A stretch of 64,000 nucleotides of DNA from Microbacterium kyungheense. Lineage in GTDB: Bacteria > Actinomycetota > Actinomycetes > Actinomycetales > Microbacteriaceae. Both the position numbers and the translations under genes were made by a program. Positions 57,474 to 64,000 of this stretch are shown piece after piece (within the stretch, counting starts at the first letter, position 1; every line of letters starts with the position of its first letter). The notes below the pieces were generated by a model. The model made no database searches, had not been told where the DNA came from, and saw nothing but the letters and a program-made list of their open reading frames with translations. The stretch spans positions 62,001 through 126,000 of the forward strand of contig NZ_VFPE01000005.1 of NCBI RefSeq assembly GCF_006783905.1, given 5' to 3'.

Positions 57474-57950
57474 ATGTCAGCGGAGCACGCGGGAGTCGAG
57501 GCGGCCGAGCAGTCCGCCGCGATGCTCGCGGCCGTGGGCATGCCCCGCATGCCGGCGCGCGTCATGATGGCGCTCGCCGGCGCCCCTGACGACGGCTACA
57601 CCGCGGCCGACCTCGCCGAGCGGCTCGGCGTCTCGGCCGCGGCCGTGTCGGGCGCCGTGCGCTACCTCGTGTCGCTGCGGCTCATCCACCGCCGCTCGCG
57701 CCCGGGCGACCGCCGCGACCGCTACGACCTCACCGAAGACGCGTGGACGGGCATGATCGCCGCCAACGCCCCGCTGTACGCCAACCTCGCCGGCTACCTC
57801 GACCGCATCGCCGACGAGAATCCCGCCCCCGCGTCGGCGGCGAGGGCCCACGACATCGCCGACTTCCTGCGGTACCTGTCGGTGCGGATGCCGCAACTCG
57901 CGGACGAGTGGCGATCCGAGCGCGAAGGGCCCGAGGCCGATCCGGCCTGA
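57474..57950 (+). CDS. MarR family regulator of the ABC exporter
   Basis: The 158-residue winged-helix protein has GYTAADLAERLGVSAAAVSGAVRYLVSLRLIHRRSRPGDRRDRYDL (about residues 40-85), close to MarR/GbsR-type helix-turn-helix and wing. It lies 20 bp after the permease gene, so it probably regulates the exporter and is co-transcribed. GAGGGGG upstream of the ATG supports the start; a longer open frame overlapping the permease was rejected. Confidence 0.92.
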   Translation: MSAEHAGVEAAEQSAAMLAAVGMPRMPARVMMALAGAPDDGYTAADLAERLGVSAAAVSGAVRYLVSLRLIHRRSRPGDRRDRYDLTEDAWTGMIAANAPLYANLAGYLDRIADENPAPASAARAHDIADFLRYLSVRMPQLADEWRSEREGPEADPA

Positions 57951-58166
57951 GCCGTCGGGCGGCAGCGGCCGCCCGCATCCCTCCACCCTCCCATGCGGTC
58001 GAACGGACCCTGCCGATCCGTTCGCGCTGTCGAAACCGTCATTCGCTGTCGAACAAGTCAGGCGCGGTTGCCGATTTCGATAGCGCGGGGCATACCGCGT
58101 CCTCTGCAACCGCCCTCACGGGGGAACCGGCGGGCGACATCGCCGCGGCCGGGTAGCCTTGCCCGA

Positions 58167-58697
58167 GTGACCGACGCGCCCCGCTACATCGTTGCCACCG
58201 ACGGAGCCTGCAAGGGCAACCCCGGCCCGACCGGGTGGGCGTGGGTCGGCGAGGACGGGCACTGGGCCGCGGGCTCCATCCCCGTGGGAACCAACAACAT
58301 CGGCGAGCTCACGGGGCTGCTCAAGGCCATCGAGGACCACGCCGACATTGCGAACCTCGTCGTGCAGGCCGACTCGAAGTACGCCATCGACACCTACACG
58401 AAGTGGATGGACGGCCACCGCCGCCGGGGCTGGAAGACCTCCACCGGCGCGCCGACCAAGAACGTCGACATCCTCGAGCAGCTGATCTCGGCGCGTGACG
58501 CCCGCCGCGCCGCGGGCCTGCCGGATGTCGTGCTGGAGCACGTGCGCGGTCACTCCGGTCACGTGCTGAACGCATGGGCCGACGAGCGCGCCGTGCGCGC
58601 GTCCGAGCACGCCGCCAAGGGCGTCGCGAGCGCCTGGTCGTCGCTCGGCGCCCAGGATCGCATCGACGTGTCGTCGCGTCCCAAGAACGGCCGCTGA
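58167..58697 (+). CDS. rnhA: Ribonuclease HI
   Basis: The 176-residue enzyme cleaves RNA in RNA-DNA hybrids. Catalytic acids are visible: Asp in ATDGACKGNPGP (about 11), Glu in NNIGELTGLLKAI (about 48), Asp in VQADSKYAID (about 70) and a late Asp in AWADERAV. The GTG start follows TAGCCT by seven bases, a leaderless start. It ends 1 bp before the convergent MocR gene. The 217-bp gap before it holds only a short GGGCGG/CCGCCC hairpin at about 57958-57975 and a TTCGC(GC)TGTCGAA direct repeat. Confidence 0.95.
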   Translation: MTDAPRYIVATDGACKGNPGPTGWAWVGEDGHWAAGSIPVGTNNIGELTGLLKAIEDHADIANLVVQADSKYAIDTYTKWMDGHRRRGWKTSTGAPTKNVDILEQLISARDARRAAGLPDVVLEHVRGHSGHVLNAWADERAVRASEHAAKGVASAWSSLGAQDRIDVSSRPKNGR

Positions 58698-58698
58698 G

Positions 58699-60165
58699 TC
58701 AGAGCTGCACGCGGTACTCCCGCCACGTCTCGCCGAGGCGGCGCACCCCCTCGTGCAGCACCGCCTCCGGCGCCGTGTACGGGAGCCGGATGTGGTCGTC
58801 GTAGGTGATGGATGCCGTGAACTCGGTGCCGCCGGCGACCGAGACGCCGCGCATCGCGGCGGCGCGTGCGAAGGCCGTCGCCGACCCGATCGGCAGGCGG
58901 GCCCACATGGCGAGGCCACCGCGCGGCGGGGAGACCTCCCACCCGGGCAGGTGCTCGCCGATCGCGTCTGCGAGCTGCGCGGCCGCGACGGCGTGCGTGC
59001 TGCTCACCTCCAACCGCAGCGCCCTCGCCTGCTCGACGAGGTCGAGGGCGAGCAGCTGCGCCGGCACACTGGTCGATTGGTCGATGAGCTGGCGGACGCC
59101 GCGCAGGCGCCGGACGAGGACCGGATCCGCCCGCAGCCAGCCCACGCGCAGGCCCGACCAGCACCACTTCGACAGCGAGTCCACCACGATGACCGGCGCA
59201 TCGGGTCGCAGCGCGGCGAGCGTCGGCGGCACGACGCCGTCGAACGAGACGTGCGCGAGCACGCGGTCCTCCAGCACCGGGACGCCGTACTCGGCCGACA
59301 GGTCGGCCAGGCGCTGCCGTGCGGCCGCAGGCAGCCGGGTGCCGGTCGGATTGTGGTGGTGCGGGTTCACCGCGATCAGGACCGGGCGCAGTGCGGCGAC
59401 AGCCGCTTCGAGCTCGTCGACGTCGACCCCCTCGGGGCCGATCGTGATGCCGTGCACGCGCCCGCCCCGACGTCGCACCGAGTCGGCCAGGCCGGGCCAC
59501 GTGACCGACTCGGTGAGTACGACGTCGCCCGGTGACACCAGCTCGTCCACGACGAGGCTGATCGCCTGCTGCGCGCCGTGGGTCACGAGGATCTGCGCCG
59601 CCGTGGCCGGCGTGCCTTCTTCTTCGAACAGCGCCGCGATGCGGGTGCGGAGGATCGGCAGCCCCGCCGGATCGGTCTCGGCGAGGGTCACCGGATCGAG
59701 GGTCGGCGCGTGGGCGCGGACGATGTCCAGGGCCGGCTGCGGCATCGCGGGCACTGCGCGCAGCAGGTCGATGCCGGACGGCAGCGCCGAGAACAGCCCC
59801 TCGCCGCGCGCCGTCCGCTCCCGGGCCGGCATGGCGGCGCCCAGGTGTCCGGCGATGCGCGTGCCGCTCCCCTGCCGCCGTTCCACCAGCTCGTCCTCGG
59901 CCAGCAGCGCGTACGCGGCGACGACGGTGCCGCGTGAAACCGAGATGGCGCCGGCGAGCCCGCGTTCGGCAGGCAGCCGGTCGCCCGGTCGCAGCTCCCC
60001 GCCTTCGACGAGCGCGGCGATGGCCTGCGCCAGACGGACGCTCAGCGTGCCGTCGCCGTGCGCCCACCGTCCGAGCCGAGCGGCGAGCCGGGTTGCCTCC
60101 ACCGTGCCGCCGAGAGCCACCCGGTGGTCCACCAGCCGCTCATTGGCCCTGTCAACGGTCGTCAT
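58699..60165 (-). CDS. MocR/PdxR-type regulator (GntR helix-turn-helix plus aminotransferase fold)
   Basis: The 488-residue protein has an N-terminal GntR winged helix (SVRLAQAIAALVEGGELRPGDRLPAERGLAGAISVSRGTVVAAYALLAEDELVERRQGSGT) and a class I aminotransferase-like domain from about residue 120 with VNPHHHNPTGTRLP and the PLP-binding lysine in VVDSLSKWCWSGLRVGWL. Such proteins sense pyridoxal phosphate or an amino acid. The target is open; the divergent small gene is the closest candidate, and a 9-bp inverted repeat pair lies in that region. Confidence 0.92.
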   Translation of the reverse strand: MTTVDRANERLVDHRVALGGTVEATRLAARLGRWAHGDGTLSVRLAQAIAALVEGGELRPGDRLPAERGLAGAISVSRGTVVAAYALLAEDELVERRQGSGTRIAGHLGAAMPARERTARGEGLFSALPSGIDLLRAVPAMPQPALDIVRAHAPTLDPVTLAETDPAGLPILRTRIAALFEEEGTPATAAQILVTHGAQQAISLVVDELVSPGDVVLTESVTWPGLADSVRRRGGRVHGITIGPEGVDVDELEAAVAALRPVLIAVNPHHHNPTGTRLPAAARQRLADLSAEYGVPVLEDRVLAHVSFDGVVPPTLAALRPDAPVIVVDSLSKWCWSGLRVGWLRADPVLVRRLRGVRQLIDQSTSVPAQLLALDLVEQARALRLEVSSTHAVAAAQLADAIGEHLPGWEVSPPRGGLAMWARLPIGSATAFARAAAMRGVSVAGGTEFTASITYDDHIRLPYTAPEAVLHEGVRRLGETWREYRVQL

Positions 60166-60177
60166 GACACCGCATTC

Positions 60178-60245
60178 TGGTCCAATGTTCCGCACACACA
60201 CCAGCGTTCCGTCGACGGTCAGTCCAGTTCATCCCGATTGGACCA
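60178..60245. promoter_or_regulatory. Spaced inverted repeat near the MocR start
   Basis: TGGTCCAAT at 60178-60186 and its exact complement ATTGGACCA at 60237-60245 are 59 bp apart. Paired distant half-sites are usual for MocR regulators. Confidence 0.55.
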
Positions 60246-60466
60246 TCAACGACGTCATGGCGTGGGTCGCCGACGACGACGCCCGTTGCCACGACGAGGC
60301 GCTCCGGCCGGTGCTCTCCGCACTGGCGGGACTCCGACAGCCTCAGCCCGGGCTGCGCCCGACGTCGACCGTCGCGCTCGTCCGCGAGGTCGCCGCGCAC
60401 CTCCGTCGCGAGCCGGCGAGCGGAGACATACGTGTCCGCGACCTCTTGGGCCAGGGCGTGCGCTGA
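60185..60466 (+). CDS. Small hypothetical protein divergent from the MocR gene
   Basis: The frame codes for 93 residues from ATG 60185, or 69 from ATG 60257. It is soluble, with the sequence WVADDDARCHDEALRPVLSALAGLRQPQPGLRP in the middle. I do not recognise it. The MocR half-sites overlap the first start and lie within the 5' part of the longer frame, which favours the shorter version. The coding case rests on an uninterrupted frame and GC3 pattern only. Confidence 0.5.
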   Translation: MFRTHTSVPSTVSPVHPDWTINDVMAWVADDDARCHDEALRPVLSALAGLRQPQPGLRPTSTVALVREVAAHLRREPASGDIRVRDLLGQGVR

Positions 60467-60498
60467 CCCGCGTCCGCGCGGATGCCGCGACCAGCGCG

Positions 60499-60864
60499 TC
60501 AGCCGGCGTCGGTGGTGCCCTCGTACAGGGCGATGGTGTTGCCGTCGAGGTCCTCGATCACGGCCCACCAGCTCGTTGGCGAGATCTCGCTCTTCTCTCT
60601 GACCACCGTGCCCCCGGCATCCTTCGCCTTGGCCAGCGTCTCGTCGATCGAGTCGACCTCGACGTAGGAGCGGGGCTGGGTGAAGCCCTCGTCGCGCGGC
60701 GCGAGCCCGCCGCCCGAGATCTTGTTGGGCGCCTGCCACATGGGATACCCCTCGTAGCCGGGCACTTCCGCGATCTGCCAGCCGAACAGGCCGGAGTAGA
60801 ACGCAGAGGCCTTCTCGAAGTCGCTGACCGGGATGTCGATGTGGGTGATGTCGCCGTGAGCCAT
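60499..60864 (-). CDS. VOC family glyoxalase-like protein
   Basis: The 121-residue single VOC domain starts MAHGDITHIDIPVSDFEKASAFYSGLFGWQIAE and ends WAVIEDLDGNTIALYEG, with a His near the start and a Glu near the end in the usual metal-ligand places. Family members open rings, bind metals or act on small ligands; the exact role is open. GAGAGGA precedes the ATG at 60864; the upstream start at 60924 is less likely. Confidence 0.9.
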   Translation of the reverse strand: MAHGDITHIDIPVSDFEKASAFYSGLFGWQIAEVPGYEGYPMWQAPNKISGGGLAPRDEGFTQPRSYVEVDSIDETLAKAKDAGGTVVREKSEISPTSWWAVIEDLDGNTIALYEGTTDAG

Positions 60865-60942
60865 GGGTGGGTCCTCTCGTGCGGAGTCGACCCGGTCAGT
60901 CTCCGCCTCCGCGGGGAGCCGCACAAGGGCCCGGCAGGCGGC

Positions 60943-61416
60943 TCACGTCAGCGCTTCGAGGCGCTGCTGCAGCGCGTCGATCGCGGGGCGCTGACCTTTC
61001 ACGAGACGCTCGCGTGCCGCATCCGGCGTCGTCCACTCGACCCGGTCGACTTCGGGGAAGCGCACGGTGCGACCCGAACGCGGTGGCCACTCGAGGTCGA
61101 ACTCGCCGAACTCCAGGTCATCGAGCGCGAGGCCCGCTCCATCGGCGACGAAGACCGTCACGCGCTTGCCGGACGAGTATGCGAACGTGCCGAGCTCGGC
61201 GTACGGAGGCTCGGGCGCGTCGATGCCGAGCTCTTCGCGGAACTCGCGTCTCGCGGCATCCAGCGCGTCCTCGTCGCCCTCGTCGTACTCGCCCTTGGGG
61301 ATCGACCATGCGCCGGCATCCTTGCTCGCCCAGAACGGACCGCCCATGTGCGCGATGAGCAGTTCGAGATCCGGGGTGAGCCGGTACAGCAGGATGCCGG
61401 CGCTGGTCGTCACCAT
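60943..61416 (-). CDS. NUDIX hydrolase
   Basis: The 157-residue hydrolase has the Nudix box GEYDEGDEDALDAARREFREELGI (about residues 42-65), fitting GX5EX7REUXEEXGU. The start MVTTSAGILLYRLTPDLELLIAHMGGPFW is typical of diadenosine-tetraphosphate/mutT-like enzymes. It lies 4 bp after the aldo-keto reductase stop, suggesting one transcript. The longer frame upstream overlaps that gene and was rejected. Confidence 0.92.
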   Translation of the reverse strand: MVTTSAGILLYRLTPDLELLIAHMGGPFWASKDAGAWSIPKGEYDEGDEDALDAARREFREELGIDAPEPPYAELGTFAYSSGKRVTVFVADGAGLALDDLEFGEFDLEWPPRSGRTVRFPEVDRVEWTTPDAARERLVKGQRPAIDALQQRLEALT

Positions 61417-61420
61417 GGCG

Positions 61421-62434
61421 TCAGACGAGCCGCGCCTTCGGCGAGACGGTGTACGTGTCTTCGGGGTCGCTGAAGACGACACCGCCGAGCGCGGTGTCGA
61501 TGGCCGCGAGCGTGTCGGCGTCGAGCACGACGCCCGAGGCCTTGACGGTCTCGGCCAGCTGCTCGGGACGGGATGCCCCGACCAGCGCAGACGCCACGTT
61601 CTTGTTCTGCAGCACCCACGCGATCGCGAGCTGCGGCATCGAGAGCCCCGCCTGCTCGGCGATCGGCTTCAGTCGCTGGACCGCCTCGAGCACCTCGTCG
61701 CGCAGGAACGACTTGATGAAGTCGGCGCCGCTCTTCTCGTCGGTCGCGCGCGAGCCGTCGGGCAGCGGCTGCCCGGGCAGGTACTTGCCCGACAGCACGC
61801 CCTGCGCCATGGGTGACCAGACGATCTGCGAGATGCCGAGCTCTTCGGACGTCGGCACGACCTTGCCCTCGATCACGCGCCACAGCGCGGAGTACTGCGG
61901 CTGGTTCGAGATCAGCTGCACCCCGTAGCTCTTCGCGAGCGCGTGACCCTCGCGCAGCTGCTCGGCCGTCCACTCCGAGACGCCGATATAGAGCGCCTTG
62001 CCCTGGCGGACGACGTCGGCGAACGCCTGGAAGGTCTCTTCCAGCGGCGTCTCGTAGTCGAACCGGTGCGCCTGGTAGAGGTCGACGTAGTCGGTGCCGA
62101 GGCGTCGCAGCGATGCGTCGATCGACTCGAAGATGTGCTTGCGGCTCAGGCCCGTGTCGTTCGGACCCTTCGGGCCGGTCGGGAAGTAGACCTTCGTGAA
62201 GATCTCGAGGGACTCGCGACGCTGACCCTCGAGCGCCTTGCCCAGCACGACCTCGGCAGCCGTGTTGGCGTAGGTGTCGGCGGTGTCGAAGGTGGTGATG
62301 CCGGCGTCGAGCGCGGCGTGGACGGTCGCGATGGCAGCGGAGTCGTCGACCTGCGAGCCGTGGGTGACCCAGTTGCCGTAGGTGATCTCACTGACCTTGA
62401 GACCGCTGTTTCCGAGATATCGGTAGTTGACCAT
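61421..62434 (-). CDS. Aldo/keto reductase
   Basis: The 337-residue NADPH-dependent TIM barrel has the catalytic Asp/Tyr in TFDTADTYANTAAEVVLGKAL (about residues 49-69), Lys in IFTKVYFP (about 80) and His in LYQAHRFDY (about 121), then SEWTAEQLREG and a QKNVASALVGASRPEQL cofactor segment. It resembles Kv-beta/YghZ-type reductases. TAGCGT lies six bases before the ATG, inside the terminator stem of the next gene, so promoter and terminator overlap. Confidence 0.93.
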   Translation of the reverse strand: MVNYRYLGNSGLKVSEITYGNWVTHGSQVDDSAAIATVHAALDAGITTFDTADTYANTAAEVVLGKALEGQRRESLEIFTKVYFPTGPKGPNDTGLSRKHIFESIDASLRRLGTDYVDLYQAHRFDYETPLEETFQAFADVVRQGKALYIGVSEWTAEQLREGHALAKSYGVQLISNQPQYSALWRVIEGKVVPTSEELGISQIVWSPMAQGVLSGKYLPGQPLPDGSRATDEKSGADFIKSFLRDEVLEAVQRLKPIAEQAGLSMPQLAIAWVLQNKNVASALVGASRPEQLAETVKASGVVLDADTLAAIDTALGGVVFSDPEDTYTVSPKARLV

Positions 62435-62441
62435 GAGAAAA

Positions 62442-62479
62442 CGCTACCCGCCCCGGCGGACAAGCCGGGACGGGTAGCG
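62442..62479. terminator. Terminator of the ABC exporter gene, overlapping the reductase promoter
   Basis: Outer arms CGCTACCCG / CGGGTAGCG plus inner CCCCGGC/GCCGGGA are followed on the minus strand by TTTTC. The same bases include the TAGCGT box of the aldo/keto reductase gene. Confidence 0.75.
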
Positions 62480-62497
62480 TTCTTCGCAGCGATGCGC

Positions 62498-64000
62498 TCA
62501 GACGACCGGTGCCGCCTCGTCCTCGGTGGGCTCGCCGGACTCGGCGTCGACGGCCAGCGCCCGCGCCTCTTCGTCGAGGTCGGTCGCTGCCTGCTCGAAC
62601 TGCGAGTTGTACAGGCGGTAGTACGCGCCCTGAGCGGCGATGAGCTCGTCGTGTGTGCCCTGCTCGACGATGCCGCCGTTCTCCATCACGAGGATGAGGT
62701 CGGCGTCGCGGATCGTCGAGAGCCGGTGCGCGATGACGAACGACGTGCGTCCCTCGCGCAGCGCCGCCATCGCGTGCTGCAGCAGCAGCTCGGTGCGGGT
62801 GTCGACCGACGAGGTGGCCTCGTCGAGGATCAGCACCGACGGCTGGGCCACGAACGCGCGGGCGATCGTGATGAGCTGCTTCTCGCCGGCCGAGATGTTC
62901 GACGCGTCCTCGTCGAGAAGCGTGTCGTACCCGTCGGGCAGCGAGTGCACGAAGCGGTCGACGTAGGTCGCCCGTGCGGCGGCGAGGATCTCGTCGTCGG
63001 TGGCGTCCGCGCGGCCGTACCGGATGTTCTCGCGGATCGAGCCGGCGAACAGCCACGGGTCCTGCAGGACCATGCCGGTCTTGGCACGGATGTCGCGACG
63101 AGTGAGGTTCGCGATGTTCTGGCCGTTGAGCAGGATGCGCCCGCCGTCGAGCTCGTAGAACCGCATGATCAGGTTGACGAGCGTCGTCTTGCCCGCACCC
63201 GTCGGGCCGACGATCGCGACGGTCTGCCCGGGCTCGACCCGGAACGACAGGTCGTGGATCAGCGGACGGTCGGGCGAGTACGAGAACGCGACGTCCTGGA
63301 ACTCGATCGTGCCGTCGCCGTCCACGGGCACCGGCGCGTCGGCGGCGTCGGGCTCCTGCTCGGGCTCGTCGAGGAGCTCGAACACGCGCTCGGCCGAGGC
63401 GGTGCCGGACTGCACGACCGCGGCCATGCCGCCCAGCTCCGACAGCGGCTGCGTGAACTGCTGCGAGTACTGGATGAAGGCCTGCACGTCGCCGAGCCGC
63501 AGCTGGCCGCCGGCGACCATGAGCGCCCCGAACACCGCGATGCCGACATACGTCAGGTTCCCGATGAACATCATCGCCGGCATCATGATGTTGGCCAGGA
63601 ACTGCGCCTTGAACGAGGCCTGGTACAGCTCTTCGTTCTCGGCGTGGAACGCCTCGCGCGCCGCCTGCTCGCGTCCGAACACGCGCACCAGCGCGTGACC
63701 CGAGAACGACTCCTCGACGCGGGCGTTGAGACGCCCGACCTTGCGCCACTGGATGCCGAAGGCCTTCTGCGAGCGCGGGCCGATGACGCCGAAGAGCACG
63801 CCCATGAGCGGGAAGCTCACGAGGACGACGAGGGTCAGCTGCCACGAGATCGACAGCATCATGACGAGCACGCCGATGACGGTCAGCACGCTCGTGAGCG
63901 CCTGCGACAGCGACTGCTGCATCATCTGCGTGATGTTGTCGATGTCGTTCGTGACGCGCGAGATCAGCTCGCCGCGCTGCACGCGGTCGAAGTAGCGCAG
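62498..64000 (-). CDS. ABC exporter, fused membrane and ATPase domains (5' end outside window)
   Basis: At least 500 residues are visible; the N-terminal helices lie beyond the window. The membrane part has the exporter coupling segment RYFDRVQRGELISRVTNDID, followed by at least three helices. The ATPase has Walker A GPTGAGKTT, the signature NISAGEKQLITIARAF, Walker B VLILDEATSSVD and the switch His in FVIAHRLSTI. The C-terminus is acidic. It is a type IV (multidrug/lipid) exporter half; in actinobacteria the partner is often the adjacent gene, which would lie beyond 64000. Confidence 0.93.
   Translation of the reverse strand: MRYFDRVQRGELISRVTNDIDNITQMMQQSLSQALTSVLTVIGVLVMMLSISWQLTLVVLVSFPLMGVLFGVIGPRSQKAFGIQWRKVGRLNARVEESFSGHALVRVFGREQAAREAFHAENEELYQASFKAQFLANIMMPAMMFIGNLTYVGIAVFGALMVAGGQLRLGDVQAFIQYSQQFTQPLSELGGMAAVVQSGTASAERVFELLDEPEQEPDAADAPVPVDGDGTIEFQDVAFSYSPDRPLIHDLSFRVEPGQTVAIVGPTGAGKTTLVNLIMRFYELDGGRILLNGQNIANLTRRDIRAKTGMVLQDPWLFAGSIRENIRYGRADATDDEILAAARATYVDRFVHSLPDGYDTLLDEDASNISAGEKQLITIARAFVAQPSVLILDEATSSVDTRTELLLQHAMAALREGRTSFVIAHRLSTIRDADLILVMENGGIVEQGTHDELIAAQGAYYRLYNSQFEQAATDLDEEARALAVDAESGEPTEDEAAPVV

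Overview
The window is a 64 kb chromosomal segment of a high-GC Gram-positive bacterium. Codon use, the very frequent heptamer GGATGCC and its complement, leaderless -10 boxes (TAnnnT) 6-8 bases before start codons, a CofE-type F420 ligase, and small families common in Microbacteriaceae all point to Microbacterium or a close relative. I see no rRNA, tRNA, CRISPR array, prophage or transposase. Genes are densely packed on both strands with 4-bp ATGA overlaps inside operons; no gap without a gene exceeds about 225 bp.

Layout. 0-6.5 kb: a partial secreted protein, two membrane proteins, then a cyclic-di-GMP island with a bacteriophytochrome-diguanylate cyclase, an EAL phosphodiesterase and two paralogous small proteins. 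6.5-9.7 kb: small genes including a hotdog thioesterase, a GNAT acetyltransferase, F420 ligase CofE and a pentapeptide-repeat protein. 9.7-13.2 kb: operon etfB-etfA plus a repeat-tailed membrane cytochrome b, divergent from a MarR gene with a clear operator. 13.8-17.2 kb: valine-type degradation genes (enoyl-CoA hydratase, 3-hydroxyisobutyrate dehydrogenase, acyl-CoA dehydrogenase) interrupted by an orphan WXG100-like gene. 17.4-23.1 kb: a secreted choice-of-anchor I protein, an FAD oxidoreductase, and YCII, RhaM-type and VOC proteins. 23.2-31.3 kb: a 1929-residue secreted amylase-pullulanase and a 14-TM drug exporter. 31.4-41.6 kb: two divergent fatty-acid operons. The left one is SDR, acyl-CoA dehydrogenase, APH-like kinase and thiolase, resembling 4-hydroxyacid (levulinate-type) catabolism. 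The right one is fadE-fadA-fadB plus a nitronate monooxygenase/FabK-like enzyme. 41.8-49.8 kb: a DUF559 nuclease-like gene between direct repeats, TetR plus aldehyde dehydrogenase, a tandem-TetR fusion, an acyl-CoA synthetase, and an alcohol dehydrogenase fused to a GXWXG/DUF4334 module. 49.8-54.7 kb: a methylcitrate (propionate) operon, GntR-prpD-prpB-prpC-thioesterase. 54.9-64 kb: an ABC-2 exporter with a MarR gene, RNase HI, a MocR regulator, VOC, NUDIX and aldo-keto reductase genes, and a partial ABC exporter.

Together these genes suit a saprophyte. It would degrade external starch, run beta-oxidation, branched-chain amino-acid and propionate pathways, and pass acyl-CoA dehydrogenase electrons through ETF, perhaps to the linked cytochrome b. 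At least three families of short palindromic repeats lie in the gaps, and two copies of one family are read through as protein. The DNA-level signals I consider most worth testing are these repeats and the operator palindromes.
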